From NCBI RefSeq assembly GCF_008330945.1, contig NZ_CP043488.1, positions 124,001 through 188,000 of the forward strand: DNA of 64,000 nucleotides. The letters run 5' to 3'. Source of the DNA: Labrys sp. KNU-23 (GTDB lineage Bacteria > Pseudomonadota > Alphaproteobacteria > Rhizobiales > Labraceae). Shown here piece by piece: positions 53,531-63,077 of the stretch. The translations under genes were made by a program, and so were the position numbers. The notes below the pieces were generated by a model. It did no database searches. It was given only the letters and a program-made list of their open reading frames with translations, and was not told where the DNA came from. The stretch's first letter is position 1. Each line of letters opens with the position of its first letter.

Positions 53531-54453
53531 GTGTTTGTTCCTTCATTCTTCGTCTGAGAACTGTCTGGTTGATCCAGAATCAGCCGCTCCATCAGGATTT
53601 TCAGGTTCCGAGCGACGGCGTAGCTGTTGTCCTGATGCTGGCGCCTGCAAAAAAGCTCGCAGCTCCACCAGCCCGTATAGCCGGTTGCCTTAACCGCATC
53701 GACCCAGCTTTTTAGATCGAGAGTGCCACTTCCTGTGGGAACATCGCGCAGGGCGGCTTCATTCGGGATGCCGCCGACATAGGGCAGGGAATCGCATAGA
53801 TGCACGCCGTAGATGACATCCTTGTCCAGCCGGGCGATCCGATCCGGGGTGTCGCCTGCCGTATAGGCATGCCAGAAATCGACGACCAGGCGAACATTGT
53901 CACGCCCGCATTTGTCGATGACGCGCAACTGCGCGTCCATGCTGTTCAGCGGGGTCCAGGATAGAGCCTCGAGATAGACGATGAGCCCATGGTCTGCGGC
54001 AATATCGGCGACAGCACCGAGGTTCTCGGCGGTCAGGGTCGTCTGTTCCGCTTCGGGCAAGTCGATGAGACCCCGGTAGAGTTGCGGATAGCACCTGGCT
54101 GCTCCAGGCTCAAAAGCGCGTAGATCCAGAGGACCGGTAATCGCCTCGATCCCTCTCGCTCCCGCAGAGACCGCAAATTGACAGAGTTCTTCTGCCTCGC
54201 GCAGCATGTCGCCCCGACGCTCGCCCTGTCGTTCCAGGTCGATCAGGAAGCCGATACCGGGCACGCAGAGATCCGCGAGACGGTCGCGCAGGTCGGTTTT
54301 GCTGAAGCCGGCTTCGAGAAAGGCGGCAATCTTGGCTCCGGAGGTTTCGAGGCCGTCGAAGCCGAGGCTGCGTGCGATATCGATGTCGATGGCCAGCGTA
54401 TTCCATCGCGAAGCCATCGAATGAAAGATCAACTGATTGGGTTTGGTTTCCAT
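53527..54453 (-). CDS. Xylose isomerase-like TIM barrel, sugar phosphate isomerase/epimerase family (308 aa)
   Basis: An IolE/IolI-type AP endonuclease 2 barrel covering most of the chain. Candidate metal ligands are in GARGIEAITGPLDL, LIVYLEALSWTP (Glu), VRLVVDFWHAYTAG (Asp, His), IYGVHLCDSLP (His) and WWSCELFCRRQH (Glu). Such enzymes isomerise or dehydrate sugar derivatives, for example inosose. The start METKPNQLIFHSMASRWNTL at 54453 fits the family; a longer frame is Arg-rich. It lies 40 bases after the oxidoreductase gene and is coupled to the DUF1349 gene. Confidence 0.88.
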   Translation of the reverse strand: METKPNQLIFHSMASRWNTLAIDIDIARSLGFDGLETSGAKIAAFLEAGFSKTDLRDRLADLCVPGIGFLIDLERQGERRGDMLREAEELCQFAVSAGARGIEAITGPLDLRAFEPGAARCYPQLYRGLIDLPEAEQTTLTAENLGAVADIAADHGLIVYLEALSWTPLNSMDAQLRVIDKCGRDNVRLVVDFWHAYTAGDTPDRIARLDKDVIYGVHLCDSLPYVGGIPNEAALRDVPTGSGTLDLKSWVDAVKATGYTGWWSCELFCRRQHQDNSYAVARNLKILMERLILDQPDSSQTKNEGTNT

Positions 54454-54493
54454 GTCTTGGAGGTCTCGGCTGTTGCAGGTGTGGGGGGCGCCT

Positions 54494-55483
54494 TCACATG
54501 GTGATGGTGCGGCGTTTCCTGTCCGACGCCGCAAGCGCTTCAACCGTTCGCAGGGCCATGATGCAATCCTCGCCGCGGCATAACCAGGGCGTGGGCTTGT
54601 GGATCGATGCGACAAAGCCTTCGACGGTGGTGCAATGGGCGTCCCGATCTCTGACGGGGATCAACTCGTTGCGTGCACCCAGGCGCCGCACCAGCGTGCC
54701 CGATGCCTTGCCGTTGAGGGTGCCATGGGCGATCAGCGCGCCCTGATCGCCGGCGAGCATGACCATGCTGTCGAACTCGGCCGTAGTGACACTCTCATAG
54801 GCCTGGAAAAGGACATCACCGTCCAGGCGCATCGCATAGGCCATCTGCTGCCGGCGGCCGTCGCCGGGTGTTGTTGGCAAGGCGGAAACCTCGATCGGGT
54901 TCCGGCCTGTCAGGAAACGGGCGAGATCGATGTCCTGCACCGACATGTCGAGAAGCAGGTCGGAGGGGTCTTCCAATGCCTCGCTTCTGCGGTTGGGCGA
55001 CTGAGACGGTGCGCCGCGCATGATCAGGAGCGAGCGCAAGGCACCGATCTCGCCCTCGATCACCAGTCTGCCCATGGTTTGATGGATGTTGGAGGCACGT
55101 AGCGGCTGGTTCACGGCGAGGGCCACGCCCGAATGCTCGCAGCGCTCGACCAGAGCCCGCACAACGCGGCTCGTATCGGCAAGCGGGCCGTCGCACAGAA
55201 CGTGCTTACCGGCTGCCGCTGCGGCCGAAACATAGTGTCCTCGTCGGCTACGGGCCGCACTGACATAGACGAAGCTCACTGCCGGATCGCCCAGCGCCTG
55301 CTGCGCCTCGGTCGACGTTCTCGGAATGGCCAGGTCTTCCGAGAAGGACTTGGCATAATCGTTGTTCCGGCTGACGACCCACAATGGTTCATGGCCAACC
55401 GAGCGGATTGCCGAAACCATATGTTCGGTGGCGATCGTGCCGGTTCCCATCACCGACCAGCCCGCTGTTTGCATTGAAATCAC
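54494..55483 (-). CDS. Gfo/Idh/MocA-family oxidoreductase (329 aa)
   Basis: An NAD(P)-dependent sugar or polyol dehydrogenase. The N-terminal Rossmann fold reads WSVMGTGTIATEHMVSAIRS (GxGxxA-like), followed by FVYVSAARSRRGHYVSAAAA and GKHVLCDGPLADT, where the usual EKP is DGP, an altered catalytic Lys motif. The C-terminal sheet domain is normal. The altered motif may mean a changed reaction. GTG 55483 has GAGG upstream; ATG 55474 is the alternative. It is first in the minus-strand operon and divergent from the regulator at 55617. Confidence 0.85.
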   Translation of the reverse strand: MISMQTAGWSVMGTGTIATEHMVSAIRSVGHEPLWVVSRNNDYAKSFSEDLAIPRTSTEAQQALGDPAVSFVYVSAARSRRGHYVSAAAAAGKHVLCDGPLADTSRVVRALVERCEHSGVALAVNQPLRASNIHQTMGRLVIEGEIGALRSLLIMRGAPSQSPNRRSEALEDPSDLLLDMSVQDIDLARFLTGRNPIEVSALPTTPGDGRRQQMAYAMRLDGDVLFQAYESVTTAEFDSMVMLAGDQGALIAHGTLNGKASGTLVRRLGARNELIPVRDRDAHCTTVEGFVASIHKPTPWLCRGEDCIMALRTVEALAASDRKRRTITM

Positions 55484-55587
55484 AGCCAGAACCTCTTTCA
55501 GCTCGCGGTCAGGAGAGAGTGGCGAGGTTCAGGCTGGGCCACAATTTCGCAGGCCGTTGAAGTCATTCTCACTATGACGTAGAATTC

Positions 55588-55606
55588 GCGTCAGATCGCG
55601 TCAGAT
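55588..55606. promoter_or_regulatory. Direct repeat GCGTCAGAT, candidate operator
   Basis: GCGTCAGAT-C-GCGTCAGAT (55588-55596 and 55598-55606) ends ten bases before the regulator start and lies in the divergent gap. A 10-bp period puts both copies on one DNA face, as expected for a dimeric regulator site. Confidence 0.5.
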
Positions 55607-55616
55607 TGGAGGGGGA

Positions 55617-56444
55617 GTGGTGGAACATCTGGGGAGGGATGGCAGCGCTCTTGCAGCCAATCTGAGGACGTTGTGCGACCGGCATGGCTCCGTCGCGGCC
55701 GTCTGCCGAAAGATCAATGTGAACCGGCAGCAATTCAATAAATATCTGTCGGGTGCGCATGTTCCTTCCGCCACCAACTTGCGCATCATCGCCAATTATT
55801 TCGGCCTGAGCGTAGCGATACTTTTCACGGATCCGGATGAATTCCGCACGCTTGTCGATGGGAACTTTTTCCATGCCATGGCCACGGCTCGCCAGCTGCC
55901 GGAGTTCTCTCGCTTCGTCTCCAGCATGATCGTCGAAAACAACGCCGATCATAACGATATTGTAGGTGTTTATGATCGCTATCAGTTTTCTTCGATCTAT
56001 AAAGGTTTCGTCCTGAAATCCGCCTTTTGTATATATAGAAACAGGGAATTTCTTCAACATTATTACGTGGAGAGATTTCCAAGCTTCGACGATCCATCCA
56101 AGATCGAATATGTCTTCAAATATTACGGTTTCTGCTTCCCAGTCGCCGACCGTGTGTTCACCGCCGATTTCGAAGGCATTCAGTCCAATGAAATGACATT
56201 CGGCGTCTACGCCCAGGTGAAACGCAATTCCAAGAAGTTCATGTTCGGCATTGCGAGCGGTGTTGCGGCGAATGTCTTTCGCCAGCCTTATTCGACCAAG
56301 GTTGCCCTGCATTATCGCGGGCCCGGCCTGCTGCGCCGTGAGCATCTGAAGGCCCTCACCGTCATGGATCGCAATGATCCAGCGATCCCGCGCGAGGCGC
56401 TTCAATATCTTGGCGATGGATCGGATATGATCCAGATGAGTTGA
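55617..56444 (+). CDS. XRE-family regulator of the catabolic locus (275 aa)
   Basis: An N-terminal helix-turn-helix (residues about 10-72: ALAANLRTLCDRHGSVAAVC, RKINVNRQQFNKYLSGAHVP, LRIIANYFGLSVAILF) is followed by a 200-residue domain of unknown fold that may bind the ligand (YYGFCFPVADRVFTADFEGI, YAQVKRNSKKFMFGIASG). The GTG start follows GGAGGGGGA; the next GTG is equally possible. It is divergent from the oxidoreductase operon with a direct-repeat site between, so it likely controls itself and that operon. Confidence 0.85.
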   Translation: MVEHLGRDGSALAANLRTLCDRHGSVAAVCRKINVNRQQFNKYLSGAHVPSATNLRIIANYFGLSVAILFTDPDEFRTLVDGNFFHAMATARQLPEFSRFVSSMIVENNADHNDIVGVYDRYQFSSIYKGFVLKSAFCIYRNREFLQHYYVERFPSFDDPSKIEYVFKYYGFCFPVADRVFTADFEGIQSNEMTFGVYAQVKRNSKKFMFGIASGVAANVFRQPYSTKVALHYRGPGLLRREHLKALTVMDRNDPAIPREALQYLGDGSDMIQMS

Positions 56445-56467
56445 AGTTGCCTATCGCCGTTCGACGC

Positions 56468-57157
56468 TCAGGGGTGGAGTTCGATGGCCAGCCAGATACT
56501 ATCTGTCTCAGCGTAATAGCGATGCCAGGGATAGGTCCATCGATTGGGGCCAGTGACGCGGCAGAACGGATCATGCGAATAACCGATCGGCATCACGACG
56601 TCCTCGTAGAGCGTCGACGGATCACGCTCCTTGAATTTCTGCATACGACCGGTGCCGTGGATCTGCGTATGAGTTTCGAGAAAGGGATGCTCGTTATGGA
56701 TGAAGCAGTCCGTATTGCCCGGTGACCACCACAGGTTCAGCTTCAAGGTGAAATCCTGTGCGGCCTGTGCGGCTACCAGTTCGTTGGTGAAGACGCGGGG
56801 ATCGACGGACACGCGGCCGACCTCGTCCTGTGCCGAGATGAAGAGCGGCGTATCGCGCGGAAAACTGCGAATGCGGTTGCCGAGCCAATCCCAGCCGCGG
56901 AACATGCAGCCGCCCAGATTTGTCGGCCTGACCACCTTGACAATAACGGCGCGGTCGGCCGACCGGATGCGGCCACCCTTGAGCCAGGTCGACTTCCAGG
57001 CCGGCACGATGGCGGGATGATCGTCCCCTGTCACCATGGCAGAAGGGCTGATATTGACGACGACGGCGTCCGAGACTTCGTAGTCGGCCACATTCTCCAC
57101 CAGCTTGGCGATGATGAAATCATCGGCAAAGGCCAGGTCTCTCGTCTGGTTCTGCAT
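56468..57157 (-). CDS. Cupin-like protein of unknown function (229 aa)
   Basis: ATG 57157 has an excellent GAGGAGAGG site. The protein is rich in strands and aromatic residues. The segment DCFIHNEHPFLETHTQIHGT with several His and Glu looks like a cupin-type metal site, and a second His region (YPWHRYYAETDSIWLAIELH) lies at the C-terminus, so a double-stranded beta helix is likely. No close family is recognised. It is convergent with the regulator and divergent from the thiamine-diphosphate enzyme gene, so it belongs to the locus. Confidence 0.6.
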   Translation of the reverse strand: MQNQTRDLAFADDFIIAKLVENVADYEVSDAVVVNISPSAMVTGDDHPAIVPAWKSTWLKGGRIRSADRAVIVKVVRPTNLGGCMFRGWDWLGNRIRSFPRDTPLFISAQDEVGRVSVDPRVFTNELVAAQAAQDFTLKLNLWWSPGNTDCFIHNEHPFLETHTQIHGTGRMQKFKERDPSTLYEDVVMPIGYSHDPFCRVTGPNRWTYPWHRYYAETDSIWLAIELHP

Positions 57158-57552
57158 GGCGCAACCTCTCCTCGTCCATGACGTCTTGCCTTGCAGAAAG
57201 CCACACCGCGCGCGTGTGCAAAATTGCGCGCATCGATTTTATTCGACGCATTATGAAGCAAACAGAGGTGCTTGTTGCGAAGGGAGAGAGCACTTTTCGG
57301 CGGGGGCCGCCGCCATTGCTGGCGGGTGGACAGGTGCCCGTCCTGGCAATAACGAGGGGGACCCCAGCCGCCATCACCAGAAGCGAGCGACGCAAAGCGA
57401 ACCCAGCCACGCGTCATCCTGCGTCAGTGAATCGTTGCCTGCGAACTTGTAAGCATTGCTGCTCCGCCAAACAATAAGCCATCGTTGGGGGGCAGGGTGC
57501 TTGCAGACAACCCTCCAGCTCGAAATCACAACGAGCAGTGAGGGATGGTCCA

Positions 57553-59355
57553 ATGAGGTTGACGGGCGGGCAGGTTGTCGCGAGGGCGCTGAAGGAGTAC
57601 GGCGTAAGCTATGTAGCGGGTGTGCCCGGCCATGGTATCTGGTCCTTGTTCGATGCCTTTCTGGAGGAAGGTTCGCAACTTCCCTTCATCCAGGTCATGC
57701 ATGAGCAGAGTGCCGTCCACATGGCCGACGGTTATTTCCGGGCCAGCGGTCGCCCGATGGCATGCTCGACCTCGGTCGGCCCAGGTGCCGCCAATACGAT
57801 CATCGGTCTGGCGACGGCCTATTGCGACTCCACCTCCCTGTTCTACGTCTCCGGTTCGCCGCAGACCTATATGCATGGTCATGGCACCATGCAGGAATTG
57901 GAGCGCCAGCAGGACAACGCCTTTCCCCGTATCACCGAGCAGGTCACCAAGCGCGCCTGGCAGGCCCTGTCGGTTCAGGTGCTGCCGAGCATCATGCACC
58001 GTGCCTTCAATGCGATGCTGACCGGCCGACCCGGTCCCGTCCATGTCGAGGTGCCGATGGACGTGCAGGTCGAAGCGGCCGAGGTGACCATCCATCCCTT
58101 GGACAAGCGCCTGCCGATCGGCATCGCCTATCCCGATCCCAAGGCGATCGAGGCCGCCGTCAAGCTGCTGCTGACCGCCGAGCGGCCGGTGATCGTCGCT
58201 GGCGGCGGCGCTATTACCGCCAATGCTTCGGCCGAATTGACGCGCCTGGCCGAAAAGCTCGGCGCGGCGGTCTCCATCACCTGGAACGGCAAGGGCGCCA
58301 TTTCGGAAGACCATGCCTTGTTCATCGGCGCCGTTGGCCAGACCGGCACGACCTGCGGCAACGCGATCACGGCCTCCGCCGACGTCGTCGTCTCCGTCGG
58401 CTGCCGCTTCACCGACTGGTCGGCCTCATCCTATGCCAAGGGCGTATCCTTCTCCATTCCATCGGCAAAGCTGATCCATATCGATCTCGATCCGCGCGAG
58501 ATCGGCAAGAATTATGAGACGGAAGTCGGTATCGTTGCCGATGCCAGGGTCACGCTCGAGGCGCTCCTGTCGCTGATCTCCGAGGCCGAGTCGTCCAGGA
58601 TGCTGGCGCGCCGCGAAACATTCCTGGCCGATGTGCAGAAGGCCAAGGCCGACTGGGAGGCGCAGGTTGCTCCGCGCATCAACAGCCGCGAAACCCCCTT
58701 TACCTCCCAGCGTCCGCTGGCCGCCTTGCGCAAGGTTCTCGATCGCAACGGCATCGTCGTGGTCGGTTCGGGTAATACGCAGGGCTCGGTCAAGCAGAGC
58801 TTCCCGGTCTATGAACCGCGCACGCATCTGACATCCGGATCGTATTCGCCGATGGGTTGGGCGGTACCGGCGGCACTCGGCGCCAAGCTTGCCTGTCCCG
58901 ACCGCCAGGTCGTAGCGATCGTCGGCGATGGCGACTTCATGATGTCCCTGCCGGAAATGGGGACGGCGGTGATGAACGGCGTCAACACCGTCTTCCTCGT
59001 GCTCAACAACAGCGGCTACATGTCGATCCGCGGCGGACAACGGAAATTCATGGGCCGCCATGTCGCCTCTGAATTCAATCACCATTCCGGCAATGGCGAG
59101 CCTTATTCCGCGGATATCGCCGCCTCGGCCCGCGCTTTCGGCCTGCAGGCCTGGAAGGTCGACAAGGACGAGGATCTGGAAAGCAGCCTGAAGGCGGCGC
59201 TGGAGTGCGGCGGACCGGCCCTGGTCGAGGTCATCGTGTCGCGCGATGCGGCGGGGCCCTTCGCCACCGGTTGGTGGGATTTCCCGTCGCCGGCTTATTA
59301 CGAGAAGGAACAGGCCGCCTATGCCGAGATGCGCGCCCGCGAGCAGCATCTCTAG
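57553..59355 (+). CDS. Thiamine diphosphate-dependent enzyme, acetolactate synthase-like (600 aa)
   Basis: Complete three-domain architecture: the PYR domain with the catalytic Glu in VMHEQSAVHMADGYFRASG (near residue 52), the central domain (VIVAGGGAITANASAELTRL), and the PP domain with the cofactor motif GDGDFMMSLPEMG ... LVLNNSGY. Such enzymes decarboxylate 2-oxo acids or join C2 units. It is more like the sulfoacetaldehyde/oxalyl/glyoxylate-type relatives than housekeeping IlvB, since no regulatory subunit is adjacent. ATG 57553 is chosen after GAGGGATGG. First of a plus-strand operon with the HisD-like enzyme and ABC transporter. Confidence 0.87.
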   Translation: MRLTGGQVVARALKEYGVSYVAGVPGHGIWSLFDAFLEEGSQLPFIQVMHEQSAVHMADGYFRASGRPMACSTSVGPGAANTIIGLATAYCDSTSLFYVSGSPQTYMHGHGTMQELERQQDNAFPRITEQVTKRAWQALSVQVLPSIMHRAFNAMLTGRPGPVHVEVPMDVQVEAAEVTIHPLDKRLPIGIAYPDPKAIEAAVKLLLTAERPVIVAGGGAITANASAELTRLAEKLGAAVSITWNGKGAISEDHALFIGAVGQTGTTCGNAITASADVVVSVGCRFTDWSASSYAKGVSFSIPSAKLIHIDLDPREIGKNYETEVGIVADARVTLEALLSLISEAESSRMLARRETFLADVQKAKADWEAQVAPRINSRETPFTSQRPLAALRKVLDRNGIVVVGSGNTQGSVKQSFPVYEPRTHLTSGSYSPMGWAVPAALGAKLACPDRQVVAIVGDGDFMMSLPEMGTAVMNGVNTVFLVLNNSGYMSIRGGQRKFMGRHVASEFNHHSGNGEPYSADIAASARAFGLQAWKVDKDEDLESSLKAALECGGPALVEVIVSRDAAGPFATGWWDFPSPAYYEKEQAAYAEMRAREQHL

Positions 59356-59448
59356 CTTCGGCTGACGGGGCGAGGCGCGTCCCATTCCACCTCTTTCGTC
59401 ATTTTGCAGTGCGGAGCGTCTCGCTTCCGCAAACCAAGGCTCATTGCC

Positions 59449-60765
59449 ATGATACGGCACATCAAGACAGCACAAACCCCCGTCGCCGGCGAGACCGATG
59501 GCGGCATCACCGAGGTCGTGCAGGCGCTGCTTTCCGAGGTAGAGACCGGCGGCGACAAGGCCGTGCGTGAGCTTTCCCTCCGGTTCGACAAGTTCGACCG
59601 CGTCTCCTACCGCCTTACCAAGGCGGAAATCGACAGCTGCATCAATGCGCTGAGCCGGCGCGAACGCGAGGATCTCGATTTCGCGCAGGACCAGATCCGC
59701 ACCTTTGCGCAGGCCCAGAAAGATGCCTTGAAGGACCTGGAAGTCGAGACGCTTCCGGGGGTTGTTCTCGGCCATCGCAACATACCGATCGAGAATGTCG
59801 GCTGTTATGTCCCGGGCGGCAAATATCCGCTGCTGGCCTCGGCGCATATGACGGTGCTGACCGCACGGGTTGCCGGCTGCGAACGGATCGTCACGTGCGC
59901 CCCTCCGTTCCAGGGCAAGATCTCCGCCAAGATCGTGGCAGCGCAGGCGCTGGCCGGCGCCGACGAAATCTACTGCCTCGGCGGCGTTCAGGCCATTGCG
60001 GCGATGGCCTATGGTACGGAGACGATCGACCGGGTCGATATGCTGGCCGGGCCCGGCAATGCCTATGTCGCCGAGGCAAAACGCCTGTTGTTCGGCAAGG
60101 TCGGGATCGACCTCTTCGCCGGTCCCACCGAGACCCTGGTCATCGCCGATGACAGCGTCGACGGCGAACTGGTGGCGACCGATCTCCTGGGCCAGGCCGA
60201 GCACGGCGTCAATTCGCCGGCCGTTCTGATCACCAATTCCGAAAATCTGGCGCGGGACACGCTGGCCGAGATCGAGCGCCTGCTGAAGATCCTGCCGACG
60301 GCGGCAATTGCCGCCAAGGCCTGGGAAGATTTCGGCGAGATCATCCTGTGCGACACGCTTGAGGAGATGGTCGCCCAGGCCGACTTCGTGGCGTCGGAAC
60401 ATGTCCAGGTCATGACGCGCGACTCCGACTACTTCCTGAACAAGATGAAGAACTATGGTGCGCTGTTCCTCGGCGCTCGAACCAGCGTTGCCTTCGGCGA
60501 CAAGGTCATCGGCACCAATCATACGCTGCCGACCAACAAGGCCGCTCGCTATACGGGCGGCCTATGGGTCGGCAAGTTCCTGAAGACTTGCACCTATCAA
60601 CGCATCGAAACCGATGAGGCGTCCGCTCTGATCGGTGCCTATGGCTCACGGCTCTGCCTGATGGAAGGCTTCGCAGGTCATGCCGAGCAGGCCAACATCC
60701 GTGTCCGCCGCTATGGCGGGCGCAACGTGCCTTACGCGGCCGCGGTCGAGCCGGCCGACATCTAG
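59449..60765 (+). CDS. Histidinol dehydrogenase-family enzyme (438 aa)
   Basis: HisD enzymes oxidise a primary alcohol to an acid in two NAD-dependent steps. Catalytic Glu-His (VASEHVQVM) and the zinc ligands ([15 protein letters not shown] with Gln and His; [13 protein letters not shown] with Asp; [14 protein letters not shown] with His) are all kept. The location beside a TPP enzyme and a sugar transporter, and the C-terminal [15 protein letters not shown] in place of the usual histidine-pathway ending, suggest a catabolic relative such as HpsN (dihydroxypropanesulfonate dehydrogenase) rather than histidine biosynthesis. Start at ATG 59449. It follows the TPP gene after 93 bases. Confidence 0.88.
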   Translation: MIRHIKTAQTPVAGETDGGITEVVQALLSEVETGGDKAVRELSLRFDKFDRVSYRLTKAEIDSCINALSRREREDLDFAQDQIRTFAQAQKDALKDLEVETLPGVVLGHRNIPIENVGCYVPGGKYPLLASAHMTVLTARVAGCERIVTCAPPFQGKISAKIVAAQALAGADEIYCLGGVQAIAAMAYGTETIDRVDMLAGPGNAYVAEAKRLLFGKVGIDLFAGPTETLVIADDSVDGELVATDLLGQAEHGVNSPAVLITNSENLARDTLAEIERLLKILPTAAIAAKAWEDFGEIILCDTLEEMVAQADFVASEHVQVMTRDSDYFLNKMKNYGALFLGARTSVAFGDKVIGTNHTLPTNKAARYTGGLWVGKFLKTCTYQRIETDEASALIGAYGSRLCLMEGFAGHAEQANIRVRRYGGRNVPYAAAVEPADI

Positions 60766-60849
60766 CCAAGAGCAGATTCGACAGACGCAGAAGCCAGCGG
60801 ATCTGCCGACTTGTCTCGACATTAGAATGAAAAAAAAAGGGGAACTGAC

Positions 60850-62100
60850 ATGAAATGGACCACGCTACTCGCCGCTTCGATTTTCCTCATGCCGGCCGCC
60901 ACCATGGCGCAGAGCAAGGGCACCGTCGAAGGTATCCATCATTGGGTGTCCGAGAGCGAGGTGAAGGCCCTCAAGGTCATCACCGACAAGCTCGCCTCCA
61001 AGGGATATCAGTGGCAGGACAGTGCTGTGGGGGGGCTGTCCGGGGCCAACGCCCTGCAGGCGCTTCGTACGCGCCTGGCCGCAGGCAATCCGCCGGCGAC
61101 CATGCAGTTTCTCGGATATGAGGGGCTCGATTGGGCCAAGGAGGGCGTGCTCCGCTCGCTCAACGACCTCTATACCAAGAATGGCTGGGACAAGGCGCTC
61201 GCCCCTCAATTGCTGGCCTTCGTGAAGAGCGGAGACGACTATATTTCGCTGCCGATCAATATGCATCGCCAGAACTGGGTCTGGGCGAACAAGGCCGTCT
61301 TCGACAAGGCCGGCATCTCCGAACCCAAGAGCTGGGACGAACTGATCGGTTCGGCGGACAAACTCAAGAAAGCGGGCGTGATACCGCTCGCCATCGGTGA
61401 TGAACCCTGGCAGATTCTCGAGGTGTTCGAAGCCATTCTCGTCGATGTCAATGGCACCGATTTCTACAAGAAGGCCGTTATCGATCTCGATGAGGGAGCT
61501 CTGTCCAGCGACAAGATGGTCGATGCCTTCGATAAGCTGCGCAAGGTACGTGGGCTCGTCGATGACGGCTTTACCGGTCGTGACTGGGCCGTCGCTACCG
61601 GTATGGTTGCCAGCGGCAAGGCCGCGATGCAGGTCATGGGCGATTGGGCCAAGGGTGAGTTTCTCGCCAAGGGCATGAAGCCCGGCGTCGATTTCCTTTG
61701 CTTTCCGACGCCGACCGCCACCCCAAACTACAAGTTCGTCATCGACGCGTTCGGTCTCTTCAAGATGAACGACGCCAAGACAACCGAAGGGCAGGACGCT
61801 TGGGCAGAGTCCATCATGGATCCCGAAGTTCAAAAGAACTTCAACAAAATCAAAGGTTCCATCCCGGCACGGTCTGATGTGTCGGTTGATGATTTCGATG
61901 CCTGCGCCCAGCGCAGCTTCGCCGATCGCAAAGCCTCCGTCGAGAACGGCACCATGCTTGGCGGTCTAACCGAAGGATTTGCCGCGCAGCCTCAGTTCAC
62001 TGGTGTTTTCAGTGACGTCGTCAGCAAGTTTTTCGTCTCCGACATGTCCTCGAAAGAAGCCGTCCAGGCGCTCGTGTCCGGGATCAACAACGCGCGCTAA
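60850..62100 (+). CDS. CUT1-type ABC transporter, sugar-binding protein (416 aa)
   Basis: ATG 60850 follows AAGGGGAACTGAC. Residues 1-20 are a signal peptide (KWTTLLAASIFLMPAATMAQ), so the protein is periplasmic. The chain has the family 1 solute-binding layout (GTVEGIHHWVSESEVKALKV, LPINMHRQNWVWANKAVFDK, ASGKAAMQVMGDWAKGEFLA). Closest in pattern to glucose/mannose-type binding proteins. It is the third gene of the operon; two permeases follow after 80 bases, and an ATPase begins at the window end. Confidence 0.9.
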   Translation: MKWTTLLAASIFLMPAATMAQSKGTVEGIHHWVSESEVKALKVITDKLASKGYQWQDSAVGGLSGANALQALRTRLAAGNPPATMQFLGYEGLDWAKEGVLRSLNDLYTKNGWDKALAPQLLAFVKSGDDYISLPINMHRQNWVWANKAVFDKAGISEPKSWDELIGSADKLKKAGVIPLAIGDEPWQILEVFEAILVDVNGTDFYKKAVIDLDEGALSSDKMVDAFDKLRKVRGLVDDGFTGRDWAVATGMVASGKAAMQVMGDWAKGEFLAKGMKPGVDFLCFPTPTATPNYKFVIDAFGLFKMNDAKTTEGQDAWAESIMDPEVQKNFNKIKGSIPARSDVSVDDFDACAQRSFADRKASVENGTMLGGLTEGFAAQPQFTGVFSDVVSKFFVSDMSSKEAVQALVSGINNAR

Positions 62101-62180
62101 CGCCAATCAATCCGCCGACAGCGGGCCTGTTGGCGGTTGTCAAATTGGCGTATTCGCGGGAACAGCGGGAGCGCGGACTT

Positions 62181-63077
62181 ATGCGCAGCACGATTTCGTT
62201 GAAAGACCGGTTTACTTTATGGCTCCCCAGGTTGGTACTCTCTCCCAGCTTGGTCGTCGTTTTTGTCGGGGTTTACCTTTTTATTGTTTGGACGGGCTGG
62301 ATCTCTCTCTCCTCGTCCCAGATGGTCCCCCGATATGACTTTGTCGGCCTTGAGCAATATCTGCGCCTCTGGTCTACCCCGCGATGGGAAACCGCGGTCG
62401 CTAATCTGTTCATCTTCACCATTTTGTTCCTGGCCATCACGATCGCTATCGGCCTGCTGATCGCCATCCTGCTCGATCAAAGTATCCGCGCCGAGGGGGT
62501 CTTGCGCGCCGTCTATCTCTATCCGATGGCACTGTCCTTCATCGTGACCGGGACGGCCTGGAAATGGATCCTCAATCCGGATCTAGGCATTCAGAAGGTC
62601 GTCAACGGATTGGGTTGGACCAGCTTTGTCTTCGACTGGATCACGCGGCCCGAATACGCAATCTACTGCGTGATTATCGCCGCTGTCTGGCAGTCGACCG
62701 GCTTTGCGATGGCGATCTTCCTCGCCGGCCTGCGCGGCATCGACAATTCGATCATGAAGGCCGCACAGATCGAAGGCGCAAGCCTGCCGCGTATCTATGT
62801 GAGCATCATCATTCCGATGCTGCGGCCGGCCTTTCTGAGCGTGATCGTTCTGCTCAGCTACATCTCGATCAAGAGCTTCGACCTCGTGCTGGCCCTGACC
62901 AATGGCGGACCTGGAAGCGCGACGGAAATGCCGTCGACCTTCATGTTCTCGGCCACGTTTCGCCGCAACCAGATGGGCGTGGGCGCCGCCAGTGCCATGA
63001 TGATGCTGATGACGGTCGCCGCCATCATCGTCCCTTACCTCTATTCGGAATTAAGGGAGAACCGCAATGAGCACTGA
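62181..63077 (+). CDS. CUT1-type ABC transporter permease 1 (298 aa)
   Basis: Six hydrophobic segments and the inner-membrane EAA motif QIEGASLPRIYVSIIIPMLR mark a MalF/UgpA-type permease. The N-terminus MRSTISLKDRFTLWLPRLVL is normal for the family. GGAG lies upstream of ATG 62181; an earlier in-frame start at 62130 would overlap more of the gap. Its end overlaps the next permease gene by 11 bases. Confidence 0.9.
   Translation: MRSTISLKDRFTLWLPRLVLSPSLVVVFVGVYLFIVWTGWISLSSSQMVPRYDFVGLEQYLRLWSTPRWETAVANLFIFTILFLAITIAIGLLIAILLDQSIRAEGVLRAVYLYPMALSFIVTGTAWKWILNPDLGIQKVVNGLGWTSFVFDWITRPEYAIYCVIIAAVWQSTGFAMAIFLAGLRGIDNSIMKAAQIEGASLPRIYVSIIIPMLRPAFLSVIVLLSYISIKSFDLVLALTNGGPGSATEMPSTFMFSATFRRNQMGVGAASAMMMLMTVAAIIVPYLYSELRENRNEH

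Noticed and set aside
58426-60522. Minus-strand frame of 698 codons opposite the TPP and HisD-like genes
   Set aside because: Overlaps two clear enzymes on the other strand and has no motif or start signal; a codon-bias shadow.
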